From contig NZ_JAVHLD010000011.1 of NCBI RefSeq assembly GCF_031082295.1, positions 1 to 64,000 on the forward strand: a stretch of DNA of 64,000 nucleotides. The letters are read 5' to 3'. This document shows positions 28,267 through 37,601 of the stretch, one piece after another. This DNA is from Humidesulfovibrio sp. Its GTDB lineage: Bacteria > Desulfobacterota > Desulfovibrionia > Desulfovibrionales > Desulfovibrionaceae. The notes under the pieces are model-generated. The model worked only from the letters and a program-made list of their open reading frames with translations. It had not been told where the DNA came from and ran no database searches. Both the position numbers and the translations under genes were made by a program. The stretch's first letter is position 1, and each line of letters starts with the position of its first letter.

Positions 28267-28361
28267 CCCGCTGCGGCCAATGGCCGCATAGTGCTCCGAG
28301 GGGCGGGGCGCACGTTGCGCCTGGGGCCGGGGCGGGGTATGCTCAAGGACCGGGGCGGCGC

Positions 28362-28508
28362 TCAGGCCAGGATGTGCCGATACACGGAGCGTTCGTAGAC
28401 TTCGCACAGGCGGCGCGCCAGGGGTTCAGCCAGCCCGGCCTGTTGCAGTCGGCAATAGACGTGCAGTGGATTCAGATAATGTTGCAGTTGGCAGCGCATG
28501 TTTTTCAT
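28362..28508 (-). CDS. 48-residue basic protein of unknown function
   Basis: A short gene with a very good ribosome site (GGAGGGGG five bases before ATG). The product is 48 residues, begins M-K-N-M-R-C and contains N-P-L-H-V-Y-C-R-L followed by a helix with C-E-V-Y-E-R. It is divergent from cbiR with only 53 bases between. It resembles small proteins I have seen in related genomes but no family name can be given. Function unknown. Confidence 0.6.
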   Translation of the reverse strand: MKNMRCQLQHYLNPLHVYCRLQQAGLAEPLARRLCEVYERSVYRHILA

Positions 28509-28561
28509 GATGTCCCCCTCCTTGCCGGGGATCGTCTGCTGCCAGGAGTGTAGCAATTGCC

Positions 28562-29440
28562 ATGCCCGAAATGAAAAGCGCTGCAAATCTCGATGGAGCG
28601 GCCCCCGGCCCGCCGCCGGGGCGACGAAATTCCGCCGCAGCGGAGCTTGCCGCCCTTGCGCTGGACGTCCCGCAAGCCTTTGCTGGCGCGGCTTCCCCGC
28701 CCTGGAGCCTGGCAGCGCCTTCCTGCGTGCTGCCTGCGGACGTGGGCAGAAACTGCACTGCCTTGGCGCCCTTTTTTCCGGAACTCGGCCTGTGCTTTTT
28801 CGAGACCGCGGCCTGCCTGGCCTACGGCGAGGCCGACCTGCCCCGGAGCCTGGCCGCGCTGCCGGTGCGCTGGCACCTGCACCTGCCCCTCGACCTGCCC
28901 TGGGGCGAAGGCACGCCCGCCGTGGCAGGGGTCATCCTGGCCCTGGCGGAAAAAGTTGCGGAACTTGCGCCCTGGGCCTATGTTCTGCACCCGCCACGGC
29001 AGCCGGAAACCCTTCGCGACCTGGCGCTGGCCCTGGCCGCAGGCGGCCTGCCGCCGGGGTCCCTGGTGGTGGAGAACATCCAGGGCCGCGACCTGGAGCG
29101 GATGTGGCCCGTGGTGCGCGAACTGGACCTTGGCGCGTGCCTGGACCTGGGCCACATGCTGGAGCACGGCCAGCAGGATTTTCTGGACTTGCCCGGGCTT
29201 TGGGCGCATGCGCGCATGCTGCACCTGAACGCCCCGGACACCGCCAGGCCGGTCCGCCACGCGCCGCTCGACCGGCTCGACGACGCCGGGCGCGCCGTCC
29301 TGGGCCGGATGCTTTCGTCTTTCGCCCCCGGCGGCAGCGTGCTGCTGGAGCTGTTCAGCCCGCGCGAACTGTTCGATTCGCTGCGCTACCTCTCCGGCTT
29401 CTGGGCCGGACTTGGCGCAAGCCACAAGGAGTCTGCGTGA
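28562..29440 (+). CDS. cbiR: Cobamide-remodelling phosphodiesterase CbiR
   Basis: A 292-residue TIM-barrel protein of the AP-endonuclease-2/xylose isomerase superfamily. The pattern W-H-L-H-L-P-L-D-L-P-W, V-V-E-N-I-Q-G-R-D, C-L-D-L-G-H-M-L and M-L-H-L-N-A-P with acidic and histidine metal ligands fits CbiR, which cleaves cobamides to cobinamide and a ribotide for rebuilding. The direct overlap (GTGA) with cobU, which rebuilds the nucleotide loop, supports this. Without that context it would be only a sugar phosphate isomerase/epimerase. An ATG at 28571 is an alternative start. Confidence 0.8.
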   Translation: MPEMKSAANLDGAAPGPPPGRRNSAAAELAALALDVPQAFAGAASPPWSLAAPSCVLPADVGRNCTALAPFFPELGLCFFETAACLAYGEADLPRSLAALPVRWHLHLPLDLPWGEGTPAVAGVILALAEKVAELAPWAYVLHPPRQPETLRDLALALAAGGLPPGSLVVENIQGRDLERMWPVVRELDLGACLDLGHMLEHGQQDFLDLPGLWAHARMLHLNAPDTARPVRHAPLDRLDDAGRAVLGRMLSSFAPGGSVLLELFSPRELFDSLRYLSGFWAGLGASHKESA

Positions 29441-29970
29441 TCACTTTCGTCATCGGCGGCAACAAGTCCGGCAAGTCCGATTTCGCCATGGGCATCCTGG
29501 AGCGCACGCCCGGGCCGAAACTTTTTCTGGCCACAGGCCAGGCCAAAGACATGAGCTTCCGCAAGCAGATCGCCCGGCACCGCGACCGCCGCGACCCGGC
29601 GCTGCCCGTGGTGGAGGTCGGCTGGGACTTGCCACGGGCGCTGCTGGAGGCTAAGAAGGGACATGCTGCAGTGCTCGTGGACAGCCTGGATTTCTGGCTG
29701 TACCTGTGCGTGCAGGAGCAGCGCGAGGCCGACCTGACCCAGGCTTTGCTCGATATCTTGAAGATCTGGCAGGGTCCGGAGCTCATCCTCGTGTCTTGCG
29801 AGATCGGGTTCGCCCCGCTGCCGGGCTCAAGCGAGGCCAGAACGTTTCTCAAAAGGCTCGGCAGGTTGAATCAGGCCGTGGCGGCCCAGGCCCACGAGGC
29901 GTATCTCGTTGTGGCTGGCCTGCCCCTGGCGCTGAAAAAGGCGGAACATGGCGATCCCAAAGCTGATTGA
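29437..29970 (+). CDS. cobU: Adenosylcobinamide kinase/guanylyltransferase
   Basis: A 177-residue CobU/CobP that phosphorylates adenosylcobinamide and transfers GMP to it. The P-loop G-G-N-K-S-G-K-S is at residues 7-14 and the R-H-R-D-R-R segment near 41-46 contains the histidine region used for the guanylyl intermediate. The start is GTG at 29437, overlapping the cbiR stop. Its 3' end overlaps the DHH gene by 23 bases. The pair cbiR-cobU would convert scavenged cobamides to GDP-cobinamide. Confidence 0.9.
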   Translation: MITFVIGGNKSGKSDFAMGILERTPGPKLFLATGQAKDMSFRKQIARHRDRRDPALPVVEVGWDLPRALLEAKKGHAAVLVDSLDFWLYLCVQEQREADLTQALLDILKIWQGPELILVSCEIGFAPLPGSSEARTFLKRLGRLNQAVAAQAHEAYLVVAGLPLALKKAEHGDPKAD

Positions 29971-30943
29971 CGAAAAAGTCCAGACCCTGCTCTCGCTCCT
30001 GAACAAGGACGAGCGCTGGCTCATCGTCATCAACGCCGACCCGGACTCCATGGGCTCGGCCCTTGCGCTCAAGGCCATCCTCTCGCGCAAGGTCCTGGAC
30101 ATCGGCATCGGGCACGTCAACGAGATCAACCGCCCGGACAACCTGGCCATGATCCGCTACCTGCGCGTGCCCACCCGCAGGCTCATCCCGAACCTCATCG
30201 CCCAGTACGACCGCTTCGCCCTGGTGGACTCCCAGCCCCACCACCACCCGGAACTCGGCAAGCTCGACTATTCCATCGTCATCGACCACCACCCGCTGCT
30301 GCCGGACAAGCCCGTCAACGCGCCGCTGACCGACATCCGGCCCAAGTACGGCGCCACCTGCACCATGCTGACGGAATACCTGCAGCGCCTGCAGATACGC
30401 CCGCCCAAGCTCCTCGCCTCGGCCCTGGTCTACGGCATCAAGGCCGACACCCAAAGTTTCCAGCGCAAGTTCATCGACGCGGACATCAACGCGTTCAAAT
30501 ACCTCTCCAAGTACGCCGACCACACGCTCATCACGCGCATCGTGCGCAGCGAATACCACCTGGAGTGGATGCGCTACTTCTCGCGCGCGTTCTACAACCT
30601 GCGGCGCATCGGCTCGGGGCTCACCGCGCACCTGGGCAAGGTGCAGAGCCCGGACATCCTGGTGGTCGTGGCCGACTTCTTCATGCGCGTGCACTCCATC
30701 TCCTGGGACGCGGTGAGCGGCGTGTTCGGCGACACCCTGGTGGTCATCTTCCGGGGCGACGGCATCCGCAAGGACATGGGCAAGTTCGCGGCCTCGCACT
30801 TCGGCGACATCGGCTCCGCGGGCGGGCACAAGGGCGCGGCCCGGGCCGAGGTGCCCATGGAGGCGCTGGACGGCAAGGACCCGGAAATGTTCGTGCTGAA
30901 AAAGCTCTCGCGCGGGAAGACCGCCAGCGTCCAGCGGATCTAG
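29948..30943 (+). CDS. DHH-family phosphoesterase (NrnA-like)
   Basis: A 331-residue DHH/DHHA1 protein. The metal motifs are N-A-D-P-D-S-M-G-S-A near residue 30, V-D-S-Q near 95 and V-I-D-H-H-P near 115; the C-terminal DHHA1 motif is S-A-G-G-H-K-G-A-A-R-A. Members degrade nano-RNA, pAp or cyclic dinucleotides; which applies cannot be told. It overlaps cobU by 23 bases and is followed by polA after four bases, so it is likely part of the same transcript. A link to c-di-GMP breakdown (pGpG) is possible. Confidence 0.88.
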   Translation: MAIPKLIDEKVQTLLSLLNKDERWLIVINADPDSMGSALALKAILSRKVLDIGIGHVNEINRPDNLAMIRYLRVPTRRLIPNLIAQYDRFALVDSQPHHHPELGKLDYSIVIDHHPLLPDKPVNAPLTDIRPKYGATCTMLTEYLQRLQIRPPKLLASALVYGIKADTQSFQRKFIDADINAFKYLSKYADHTLITRIVRSEYHLEWMRYFSRAFYNLRRIGSGLTAHLGKVQSPDILVVVADFFMRVHSISWDAVSGVFGDTLVVIFRGDGIRKDMGKFAASHFGDIGSAGGHKGAARAEVPMEALDGKDPEMFVLKKLSRGKTASVQRI

Positions 30944-30947
30944 CCGC

Positions 30948-33794
30948 ATGTCCCTCAAGCACCGCCTGAACCTCGACGACCGCGACCCGCTGTTCCTCGT
31001 CGACGGCACCAGTTTCCTGTACCGGGGGTTCTACGCCTTCCCGGACCTCAAGCGCTCCGACGGCATGCCCACGGGCGCCATCTACATCGTGCTGCGCATC
31101 CTCCTGCGCATCCTGAAGGACGAACGGCCCAGGCACCTTGGCTTTTTCATGGACGGCAAAGGCCCGACCTTCCGCCACGGCCTGTTCGAGCCGTACAAGG
31201 CCCAGCGCCCCAAGATGCCGGAAGACCTGGCCGCCCAGATCGAGCCCCTGCGCGAGGCCATCCGCCTCCTCGGCCTGTCGCTCACCGTCAGCGACGGGGT
31301 GGAGGCCGACGACTGCATCGCCAGCCTGGCCGCCGCGCACCACGAGACGCGCCCGGTCATCATCGTGGCCTCGGACAAGGACCTGAAGCAGTGCCTGACG
31401 GACAACGTCTACATGTGGGACCCGGCGGGCAAGAACGAGAAGGTCAGCGGCATCAAGGAATTCGTGGAAGAGAACGGCATCACGCCCGCCCAGTGGCCGG
31501 ACCTCCAGGCCCTCATGGGCGACGCCTCGGACAACATCCCCGGCCTGCCCGGCGTGGGCCCCAAGACCGCGCTCAAGATCATCCACGAGTTCCCGACCCT
31601 GGAAGCCGTGCGCGACGCCTATCTTGCAGGAGGGGACAAGCTCCCCGAGAGCTTCCGCAAAAAGCTCGAAGGGCGCGTCGACGATATTTTCCTGTACCGC
31701 GAGCTGACCCGGCTCAAGGCGGACTGCTGCCCGGACCTGGACCTGGACACCCTGGCCGTGCGCCCGCCGGACATGGAGCGCCTGGCCGAGTTCCTGCGCG
31801 CCTACGAATTCAAGAGCCTGCTGCGCGAGATACCCCAGCCGCCCCAGCCGAAAACCCAGGCCGAGCTGGCCGTGGCCGCGTATTCCGGCCCGCCCCCCTG
31901 GGAGGACCAGCCTGCGCCCGCCCTCTCGGCCCCCGCGCCTGCGCCCGCCGCTCAGCCCGCCCCGAAGCGCCCCGCCGCCCCCAAGACCGGGCAGTTCTCA
32001 CTCTTTGGCGCCACGCCCGAGGCCGCGCCCCTTACGCCCAAGCCCGCCAGCGACCTGCCCTTGCGCACCGTGGCCGATCCCGCCGCCCTGCCCCCGGTGG
32101 CCGGGAAAAACGTCGGTCTGGTGCCGCCGGAGAGCCCCGGCGAGCCGTTCCGCCTGGCTCTGGAAGGAGATGCGGGAGAGATCGCCTACACCGGGCCGGA
32201 AGACGCCCTGGCCGCGCACCTGTCCCAGGCCGCGCGCATCGCCGCGCCGAGCCTGCAGGAACTGCTGCGCCGAGGCCCGGCCTGGGACAAGCCCGCGCTG
32301 CCCCTCTGGTTCGACCTGGGGCTGGCGGCCTACCTGCTCCGGCCCGAGGACCGCAACTACACCTTCGAGCGCCTGCGCCTGTCGCTCTATGCGCCGCAGG
32401 GCTTGGGCGATTCGGGCCTGCCCGATGCCGATCTTTCTGATTCGAACCTGGCCGACACAGCCGACGTCGCGCCAGCCATTGAGGACACCGAGCCAGCGCC
32501 GCATCCCGAGGCCCGTGCCCTGGCGGCCCTGGCCCTCATGCGGTCGCTGGAGAGGCGCCTGGCCAAGGCCGGGCTCGCGGACCTCATGCGCGACCTGGAG
32601 CTGCCGCTCGTCCCGGTGCTGGCCAGCATGGAGCGCCTGGGCGTGCGCATCGACTTCGCGGCCTTCAAGAGCTTCCTGGCCGAGGTCAGCCAGCAGATCG
32701 AGCACCACGGCGCGCGCGTGCAGGAGCTGGCGGGCGGACCCGTCAATGTTCGCTCCAGCCAGCAGCTGGCCGAGGTGCTGTTCAAGAAGCTCGGCCTCAA
32801 GCCCGCTGGCAAGACCCCCGGCGGGGCGCTGTCCACTGGCAGCGACGCCCTGGAACGCCTGGCCGGCCAGCACCCCATCATCGAGGAGATTCTGGCCTTC
32901 CGCGTGGCCGAGAAGCTGCGCAGCACCTACCTGGAGCCCATGCCGCGCCTGGCCGACGCCGAGGGCCGCCTGCACACGCGTTTCAACCAGCTGGCCACGG
33001 CCACGGGCAGGCTGTCCAGCTCCGGGCCGAACCTCCAGAACATCCCCATCCGGGGACCGCAGGGCACGCGCATGCGCGCCTGCTTCATCGCCGCGCCGGG
33101 CAGGCTCTTCGTGGGCGCGGACTACTCCCAGGTGGAACTGCGCGTGCTGGCCCATTTCTCCCAGGACCCGGCGCTCATCGACGCCTTCCGCAAGGACGAG
33201 GACATCCACAGCCGCACGGCGGCCCTGCTCTTCGACAAGGACGCGGCCGAGATCACCCCGGACGAGCGGCGCGGGGCCAAGACCATCAACTTCGGGCTGA
33301 TCTACGGCATGGGTCCGCAGAAGCTGGCGCGCGAACTGTCCATCAGCGTAAACCAGGCCAAAGAGTTCATCGCCCGCTACTTCGAGAAGCTCGGCACCCT
33401 CAAGGCCTTCTACGAAGCACTCATCGAGGACGCGCTCATGCGCGGCTACGTGACCACGCTGGCGGGCCGGCGCAGGCTCCTGCCGGAGCTGCACTCGCGC
33501 AACCAGCAGGCCCAGGCCCAGGCCCGCAGGCAGGCCGTGAACACCGTCATCCAGGGCTCCGCGGCGGACATCATCAAGCTGGCCATGCTGCGCGTGAACG
33601 CCGACGAGCGCCTGGCGGCGCTGGACGCCCGGCTCATCCTGCAGGTGCACGACGAACTGCTGCTGGAGGCCCCGGAGGCCGCAGCACAGGAAGCCGCGCC
33701 CATCCTGCGCCAGCTCATGCAGGACGTGACCACGCTGCTGGTGCCGCTCAAGGTTGACCTGGGCACCGGCAAAACCTGGGCCGAAGCGCACTGA
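30948..33794 (+). CDS. polA: DNA polymerase I, apparently without proofreading site
   Basis: A 948-residue polymerase I. Residues 1-300 are the 5' nuclease (D-G-T-S-F-L-Y-R-G-F-Y-A-F; G-V-E-A-D-D-C-I-A; G-D-A-S-D-N-I-P-G-L-P-G-V-G-P-K-T). A proline-alanine linker follows (about 310-370). The 3'-5' exonuclease region (about 375-530) lacks the D-x-E motif of active proofreading domains. The polymerase domain is intact: D-Y-S-Q-V-E-L-R (motif A), R-R-G-A-K-T-I-N-F-G-L-I-Y-G (motif B) and Q-V-H-D-E-L (motif C). It acts in Okazaki fragment maturation and repair. A 73-base gap separates it from cbiK. Confidence 0.96.
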   Translation: MSLKHRLNLDDRDPLFLVDGTSFLYRGFYAFPDLKRSDGMPTGAIYIVLRILLRILKDERPRHLGFFMDGKGPTFRHGLFEPYKAQRPKMPEDLAAQIEPLREAIRLLGLSLTVSDGVEADDCIASLAAAHHETRPVIIVASDKDLKQCLTDNVYMWDPAGKNEKVSGIKEFVEENGITPAQWPDLQALMGDASDNIPGLPGVGPKTALKIIHEFPTLEAVRDAYLAGGDKLPESFRKKLEGRVDDIFLYRELTRLKADCCPDLDLDTLAVRPPDMERLAEFLRAYEFKSLLREIPQPPQPKTQAELAVAAYSGPPPWEDQPAPALSAPAPAPAAQPAPKRPAAPKTGQFSLFGATPEAAPLTPKPASDLPLRTVADPAALPPVAGKNVGLVPPESPGEPFRLALEGDAGEIAYTGPEDALAAHLSQAARIAAPSLQELLRRGPAWDKPALPLWFDLGLAAYLLRPEDRNYTFERLRLSLYAPQGLGDSGLPDADLSDSNLADTADVAPAIEDTEPAPHPEARALAALALMRSLERRLAKAGLADLMRDLELPLVPVLASMERLGVRIDFAAFKSFLAEVSQQIEHHGARVQELAGGPVNVRSSQQLAEVLFKKLGLKPAGKTPGGALSTGSDALERLAGQHPIIEEILAFRVAEKLRSTYLEPMPRLADAEGRLHTRFNQLATATGRLSSSGPNLQNIPIRGPQGTRMRACFIAAPGRLFVGADYSQVELRVLAHFSQDPALIDAFRKDEDIHSRTAALLFDKDAAEITPDERRGAKTINFGLIYGMGPQKLARELSISVNQAKEFIARYFEKLGTLKAFYEALIEDALMRGYVTTLAGRRRLLPELHSRNQQAQAQARRQAVNTVIQGSAADIIKLAMLRVNADERLAALDARLILQVHDELLLEAPEAAAQEAAPILRQLMQDVTTLLVPLKVDLGTGKTWAEAH

Positions 33795-33867
33795 TGCGCG
33801 GCTGGCGCATGCCCGCTCGCCACAAACACCTTTCGGACCGGGCGCAACTGCGCTAGGAAGAGGGTCC

Positions 33868-34677
33868 ATGCAGTCCCCGCACACCGCCATCCTCCTCGCA
33901 GCCTTCGGCTCGCGCCTGCCCGACGCCTCCCAGGCGCTGGAGCGCATGCGCGAACGCACAAGCGCCCTGTACCCGGACTACCGGGTGGAAACGGCGCTGA
34001 CCTCTGGCGTGGTGCGCCGCCACAAGGGCGTCCAGAGCCGCCACGGCCGCTCGCCGGAAGACATCCTGCGGGCCCTGCGCAAGGAGGGCGTCACGCGCCT
34101 GGCCGTGCAGTCCCTGCACGTCATCCCCGGCGACGAATACCGCAGCCTGGAGCGACTGGTGGACTCCCTGCGCGGCCCCAAGGGCTTTGAGAGCATCGAG
34201 CTGGGCCGCCCGCTCCTGGGCAACCGCGAGGACATCCGCCGCGTGGCCCAGACCATCCTCACGGTGCTGCCGCCGGAACGCGCGCCCGCCGAAGCCGTGC
34301 TGCTCATGGGCCACGGCACGCGCGGCAAGGCCAACGGGGTCTACCTAGACCTTGCCGACGAGCTGCGCACCCTGGACCCCCTTGTGCTCATCGGCGCGCT
34401 GGAGGCGGAGCCCGGGCTGGCGGCCAAGGTCGACGAACTGCGCACGCTTGGCGCCAAGCGGGTGCACCTCATGCCGCTCTTGTTCGCGCGCGGGGTCCAC
34501 GCACTCCGCGACATGGCCGGGGAGGGCAAGAACTCCTGGCAGGCCGGGCTCACCGCCGCTGGGTTTTCCTGCGCGGCCCACGTCAAGGGCGCGGGCGAGC
34601 ACCAGGCCCTGGCCGAGATCTGGCTGGAGCACCTGCAGGAGGCCGTGGCGCGGCTCAAGCCCCTCGGCCCGGCCTAG
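33868..34677 (+). CDS. cbiK: Sirohydrochlorin cobaltochelatase
   Basis: A 269-residue class II chelatase that inserts cobalt into sirohydrochlorin, the entry to anaerobic cobalamin synthesis. Matches are the start A-I-L-L-A-A-F-G-S, S-L-H-V-I-P-G-D-E-Y, the histidine in L-L-M-G-H-G-T-R-G and L-M-P-L-L-F-A-R-G-V-H-A. The ATG at 33868 follows GGAAGAGGG; the longer frame overlaps polA. There is no signal peptide, so this should be the cytoplasmic biosynthetic form and not the periplasmic CbiK also known in Desulfovibrio. Confidence 0.9.
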   Translation: MQSPHTAILLAAFGSRLPDASQALERMRERTSALYPDYRVETALTSGVVRRHKGVQSRHGRSPEDILRALRKEGVTRLAVQSLHVIPGDEYRSLERLVDSLRGPKGFESIELGRPLLGNREDIRRVAQTILTVLPPERAPAEAVLLMGHGTRGKANGVYLDLADELRTLDPLVLIGALEAEPGLAAKVDELRTLGAKRVHLMPLLFARGVHALRDMAGEGKNSWQAGLTAAGFSCAAHVKGAGEHQALAEIWLEHLQEAVARLKPLGPA

Positions 34678-34780
34678 GCGACGAGCAATCGCCCCCCCCT
34701 CGACGAACGTCCGCTGATCTGGCATGTAGATCGTGAGCGGGCGTCACATCTTACCGCAAACGCAGGCAAGGAGCGCGGAC

Positions 34781-35170
34781 ATGGGCGAGGTGATCAAGGT
34801 TCTCGTGTGCGACGACGAAGAGCGTTTCCGCAACACCCTGGGCAAGCTTCTGGCCTCCCACGGCATGACCGCGACCATCGCTGGCAGCGGCGCCGAGGCC
34901 CTTGAAATCCTTCGGCGCGAGCCTCACGACATCGTGCTGCTGGACGTGAAGATGCCGGGCATGAGCGGACAGCAGACCCTGCCGGAGATCAAGAAGATCG
35001 ACCCGGACATCGAGGTCATCATCCTCACGGGCCACGCCTCGGTGGACATCGCCGCGGAGATGATGGCCCATGGAGGGTCGGACTACCTGCTCAAGCCCTA
35101 CCCCATGGAAGACCTGCTGGGCATCATCCACATCGCCTATGACCGTCGCAAGACGGCGAAAGGAATCTAA
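34781..35170 (+). CDS. Single-domain response regulator
   Basis: A 129-residue receiver domain with no output domain. The acidic pair V-C-D-D-E-E, the phospho-acceptor in V-L-L-D-V-K-M-P-G-M-S-G, the threonine in I-L-T-G-H-A and the lysine in L-L-K-P-Y-P are all present, so it should be phosphorylated. The start at 34781 has AAGGAG eight bases upstream. No histidine kinase is nearby. It is followed nine bases later by an FAH-family gene, probably co-transcribed. Confidence 0.92.
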   Translation: MGEVIKVLVCDDEERFRNTLGKLLASHGMTATIAGSGAEALEILRREPHDIVLLDVKMPGMSGQQTLPEIKKIDPDIEVIILTGHASVDIAAEMMAHGGSDYLLKPYPMEDLLGIIHIAYDRRKTAKGI

Positions 35171-35179
35171 GGTCAACGC

Positions 35180-35956
35180 ATGCGCATCATCCGCGTCCGC
35201 CACAAGGGCCAGGCCTTCTACGCAGCCATCACCAGCCCGGAGACGGTGCGCCCCCTGAACAGGGAGAACGGCGAGCCGGATGAGATCCCCCTGGCCGAAC
35301 TGGAGCTTTTGTCGCTGGTGCGGCCGAGCAAGATCGTCTGCGTGGGCCTGAACTACCTGGACCACGCCCAGGAACTGGGCCTGTCGCTGCCGGAGGAGCC
35401 CATCATCTTTCTCAAGCCGCCCTCCGCTGTCATCGGCGCCGGCGACGCCATCGTGCTGCCCGGCTGCTCCAGCCAGGTCGACTACGAGGCCGAGCTGGCC
35501 CTGGTCATCGGCCGCACCGCGCGCTACATAACCGAGGCCGACGCCCCCAGGCACATCTTCGGCTACACCTGCGCCAACGACGTCACCGCCCGCGACCTGC
35601 AGAGGAAGGACGGCCAGTGGACGCGCGCCAAGAGCTTCGACACCTTCTGCCCGGTGGGGCCGTGGATCGAAACCGACCCCGGCGACCTGGGCACGCTCAG
35701 CCTGCGCACAGTGGTCAACGGCGAGGTGCGCCAGGAAGGCAACACCGCGGACATGGTCTTCCCGCCGCACCTGCTGGTGAGCCATATCTCGCGCATCATG
35801 ACGCTGCACCCCGGCGACGTGGTCCTGACCGGCACCCCGGCAGGCGTCGGCCCCATCCAGGCCGGGGACGAGGTCAGCGTGGAGATCGACCGGGTGGGCT
35901 TCCTGCTGAACCCCGTGCTCAGCGAGAGCTCCAGCGCTCCCACGACCATGCAGTAG
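35180..35956 (+). CDS. Fumarylacetoacetate hydrolase family protein
   Basis: A 258-residue FAH-fold enzyme. It has the family segments [21 protein letters not shown], the metal site [11 protein letters not shown] and L-T-G-T-P-A-G-V-G. Members hydrolyse or decarboxylate acylpyruvates or oxaloacetate; the substrate here cannot be assigned. The N-terminal 45 residues are the short form typical of bacterial members. It ends 161 bases before rpsB. Confidence 0.9.
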   Translation: MRIIRVRHKGQAFYAAITSPETVRPLNRENGEPDEIPLAELELLSLVRPSKIVCVGLNYLDHAQELGLSLPEEPIIFLKPPSAVIGAGDAIVLPGCSSQVDYEAELALVIGRTARYITEADAPRHIFGYTCANDVTARDLQRKDGQWTRAKSFDTFCPVGPWIETDPGDLGTLSLRTVVNGEVRQEGNTADMVFPPHLLVSHISRIMTLHPGDVVLTGTPAGVGPIQAGDEVSVEIDRVGFLLNPVLSESSSAPTTMQ

Positions 35957-36037
35957 CCCCGCGCCCCCCGCGGCATCATCTTTCCGCTTGCCAAACGCGG
36001 CCATCCGACGTAAAAGCACGCGTTTCACAAATCACAC

Positions 36038-36094
36038 GCCCTGGCCACATACTGGGTGCTCCGGATGGTCCGGAGAATGGCCAAGCGCCAGGGC
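36038..36094 (+). promoter_or_regulatory. rpsB: Structured leader of rpsB
   Basis: GCCCTGGC (36038-36045) can pair with GCCAGGGC (36087-36094), closing around a seven-pair hairpin CTCCGGA-TGG-TCCGGAG (36059-36075). An alternative GGCCA/TGGCC pairing (36043-36047 with 36078-36082) competes with the outer stem. The structure ends 23 bases before the rpsB ATG. It may be a ribosomal protein S2 autoregulatory leader. Confidence 0.5.
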
Positions 36095-36117
36095 GGAGGA
36101 AAAACCCAGGAGGAATC

Positions 36118-36891
36118 ATGGCTTACGTTACCATGAAGCAGATGCTGGAAACCGGCGTCCACTTCGGTCACCAGACCCGTCGCTGGAATCCCAAGATGCG
36201 CACCTTTATTTTCGGCGCGCGCAACGGAATCCACATCATCGACCTGCAGCAGACCGTGAAGCTGTTCCAGAAGGCCCACGACTTCATCGTCGAGACCGTG
36301 GCTTCCGGCGGCAAGGTGCTGTTCATCGGCACCAAGCGCCAGGCCCAGGAGGCCATCAAGGCCGAAGTCGAGCGTTGCGGCATGCACGCCGTGACCCAGC
36401 GTTGGATGGGCGGCACGCTCACCAACTTCCAGACCATCAAGAAGAGCATCGACCGCCTGAAGAGCCTGGAGGCCATGTTCGCCGACGGCACCATCAACAA
36501 GTTCCCCAAGAAGGAAATCGTCCAGATGGGCCGCGAAGTGGTCAAGCTGAACGACGCCCTCGGCGGCATCAAGGACCTGACCGAAGCCCCGCGCGCCGCC
36601 TTCATCATCGACCCCAACCGCGAGCACATCGCGGTCAAGGAATGCCGCAAGCTGGGCATCCCGGTCGTGGCCGTGGTCGACACCAACTGCGACCCGGACC
36701 TGATCGACTACGTCATCCCCGGCAACGATGACGCCATCCGCGCCATCAAGCTGTTCGCCACCCACATCGCCGACGCCTGCATCGAGGGCGCCGCGGTGCT
36801 GAAGGAAAACACCCCCGGCGGCGCCAAGAACGCCCCGAAGGACATCGCCCCCGAGGCCGAAGAGAAGGCCGCCGAAGGCGGAGAGGAGTAA
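36118..36891 (+). CDS. rpsB: 30S ribosomal protein S2
   Basis: A 257-residue S2 protein of the small ribosomal subunit. Recognised by [38 protein letters not shown] and V-V-D-T-N-C-D-P. The ATG has CAGGAGG five bases upstream. It ends with an acidic tail of about 25 residues. It is followed three bases later by tsf, the usual gene pair. Confidence 0.98.
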   Translation: MAYVTMKQMLETGVHFGHQTRRWNPKMRTFIFGARNGIHIIDLQQTVKLFQKAHDFIVETVASGGKVLFIGTKRQAQEAIKAEVERCGMHAVTQRWMGGTLTNFQTIKKSIDRLKSLEAMFADGTINKFPKKEIVQMGREVVKLNDALGGIKDLTEAPRAAFIIDPNREHIAVKECRKLGIPVVAVVDTNCDPDLIDYVIPGNDDAIRAIKLFATHIADACIEGAAVLKENTPGGAKNAPKDIAPEAEEKAAEGGEE

Positions 36892-36894
36892 GCC

Positions 36895-37518
36895 ATGGCT
36901 GAGATCAGCGCCAATGCGGTGAAAGTCCTGCGCGAAAAGACCGGCGTAGGCATGATGGATTGCAAGAAAGCCCTCGTCGAGTGCGGCGGCAGCGAAGAGA
37001 AGGCCATCGCCTACCTGCGCGAGAAGGGCCTGGCCAAGGCCGCCAAGAAGGCCGGCCGCGCCACCAGCCAGGGCATCATCGGCTCCTACATCCACAACAA
37101 CGGCAAGATCGGCGTCATGGTCGAGCTGAAATGCGAGACCGACTTCGTTGCCAAGAGCGACAAGTTCAAGGAGTTCGCCAAGGACCTGGCCATGCAGATC
37201 GCTGCCGCCAGCCCCCTGTGCGTGAGCCCCGACCAGGTGCCCGCCGACCTGCTGGCCAAAGAGCGCGAAATCTTCAAGAACCAGGCCATGGAAGAGGGCA
37301 AGCCCGAAGCCATCGCCGAGAAGATCGTGGAAGGCCGCCTGAAGAAGTACTACTCCGAGGTCTGCCTGCTTGAGCAGCCCTTCATCAAGGAAGACAAGAA
37401 GACCATCAAGGAGCTCCTGAACGAGCTCATCGCCGTGCTCGGCGAGAACATGCAGATAGGGCGATTTACGCGCATGGTCCTTGGCGAGGACGCCGAGGCG
37501 GATGCAGCGGAGGAATAG
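36895..37518 (+). CDS. tsf: Elongation factor Ts
   Basis: A 207-residue nucleotide exchange factor for EF-Tu. The N-terminal domain has [19 protein letters not shown], and the core T-D-F-V-A-K. It is the short form, lacking part of the C-terminal core present in the 283-residue Escherichia coli protein. It ends with a repeat-like acidic tail ([10 protein letters not shown]). A clear terminator follows the stop codon. Confidence 0.98.
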   Translation: MAEISANAVKVLREKTGVGMMDCKKALVECGGSEEKAIAYLREKGLAKAAKKAGRATSQGIIGSYIHNNGKIGVMVELKCETDFVAKSDKFKEFAKDLAMQIAAASPLCVSPDQVPADLLAKEREIFKNQAMEEGKPEAIAEKIVEGRLKKYYSEVCLLEQPFIKEDKKTIKELLNELIAVLGENMQIGRFTRMVLGEDAEADAAEE

Positions 37519-37527
37519 GAAATCTGG

Positions 37528-37554
37528 AACGGGCCGCAAGGCCCGTTTCTTTTC
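37528..37554 (+). terminator. Terminator after tsf
   Basis: AACGGGCC / GGCCCGTT stem (37528-37535 and 37540-37547) with a GCAA tetraloop, followed by TCTTTT. It ends the rpsB-tsf unit; pyrH starts about 50 bases later. Confidence 0.88.
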
Positions 37555-37601
37555 ATGCCGCCGCCCCAGGCCGCATCAACCCGCAAAAGCCAGGAGATGA
37601 C

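Noticed and set aside
29849-31009. Minus-strand open frames opposite the DHH gene and polA
   Set aside because: Antisense to genes with recognised motifs; no ribosome site or family match.
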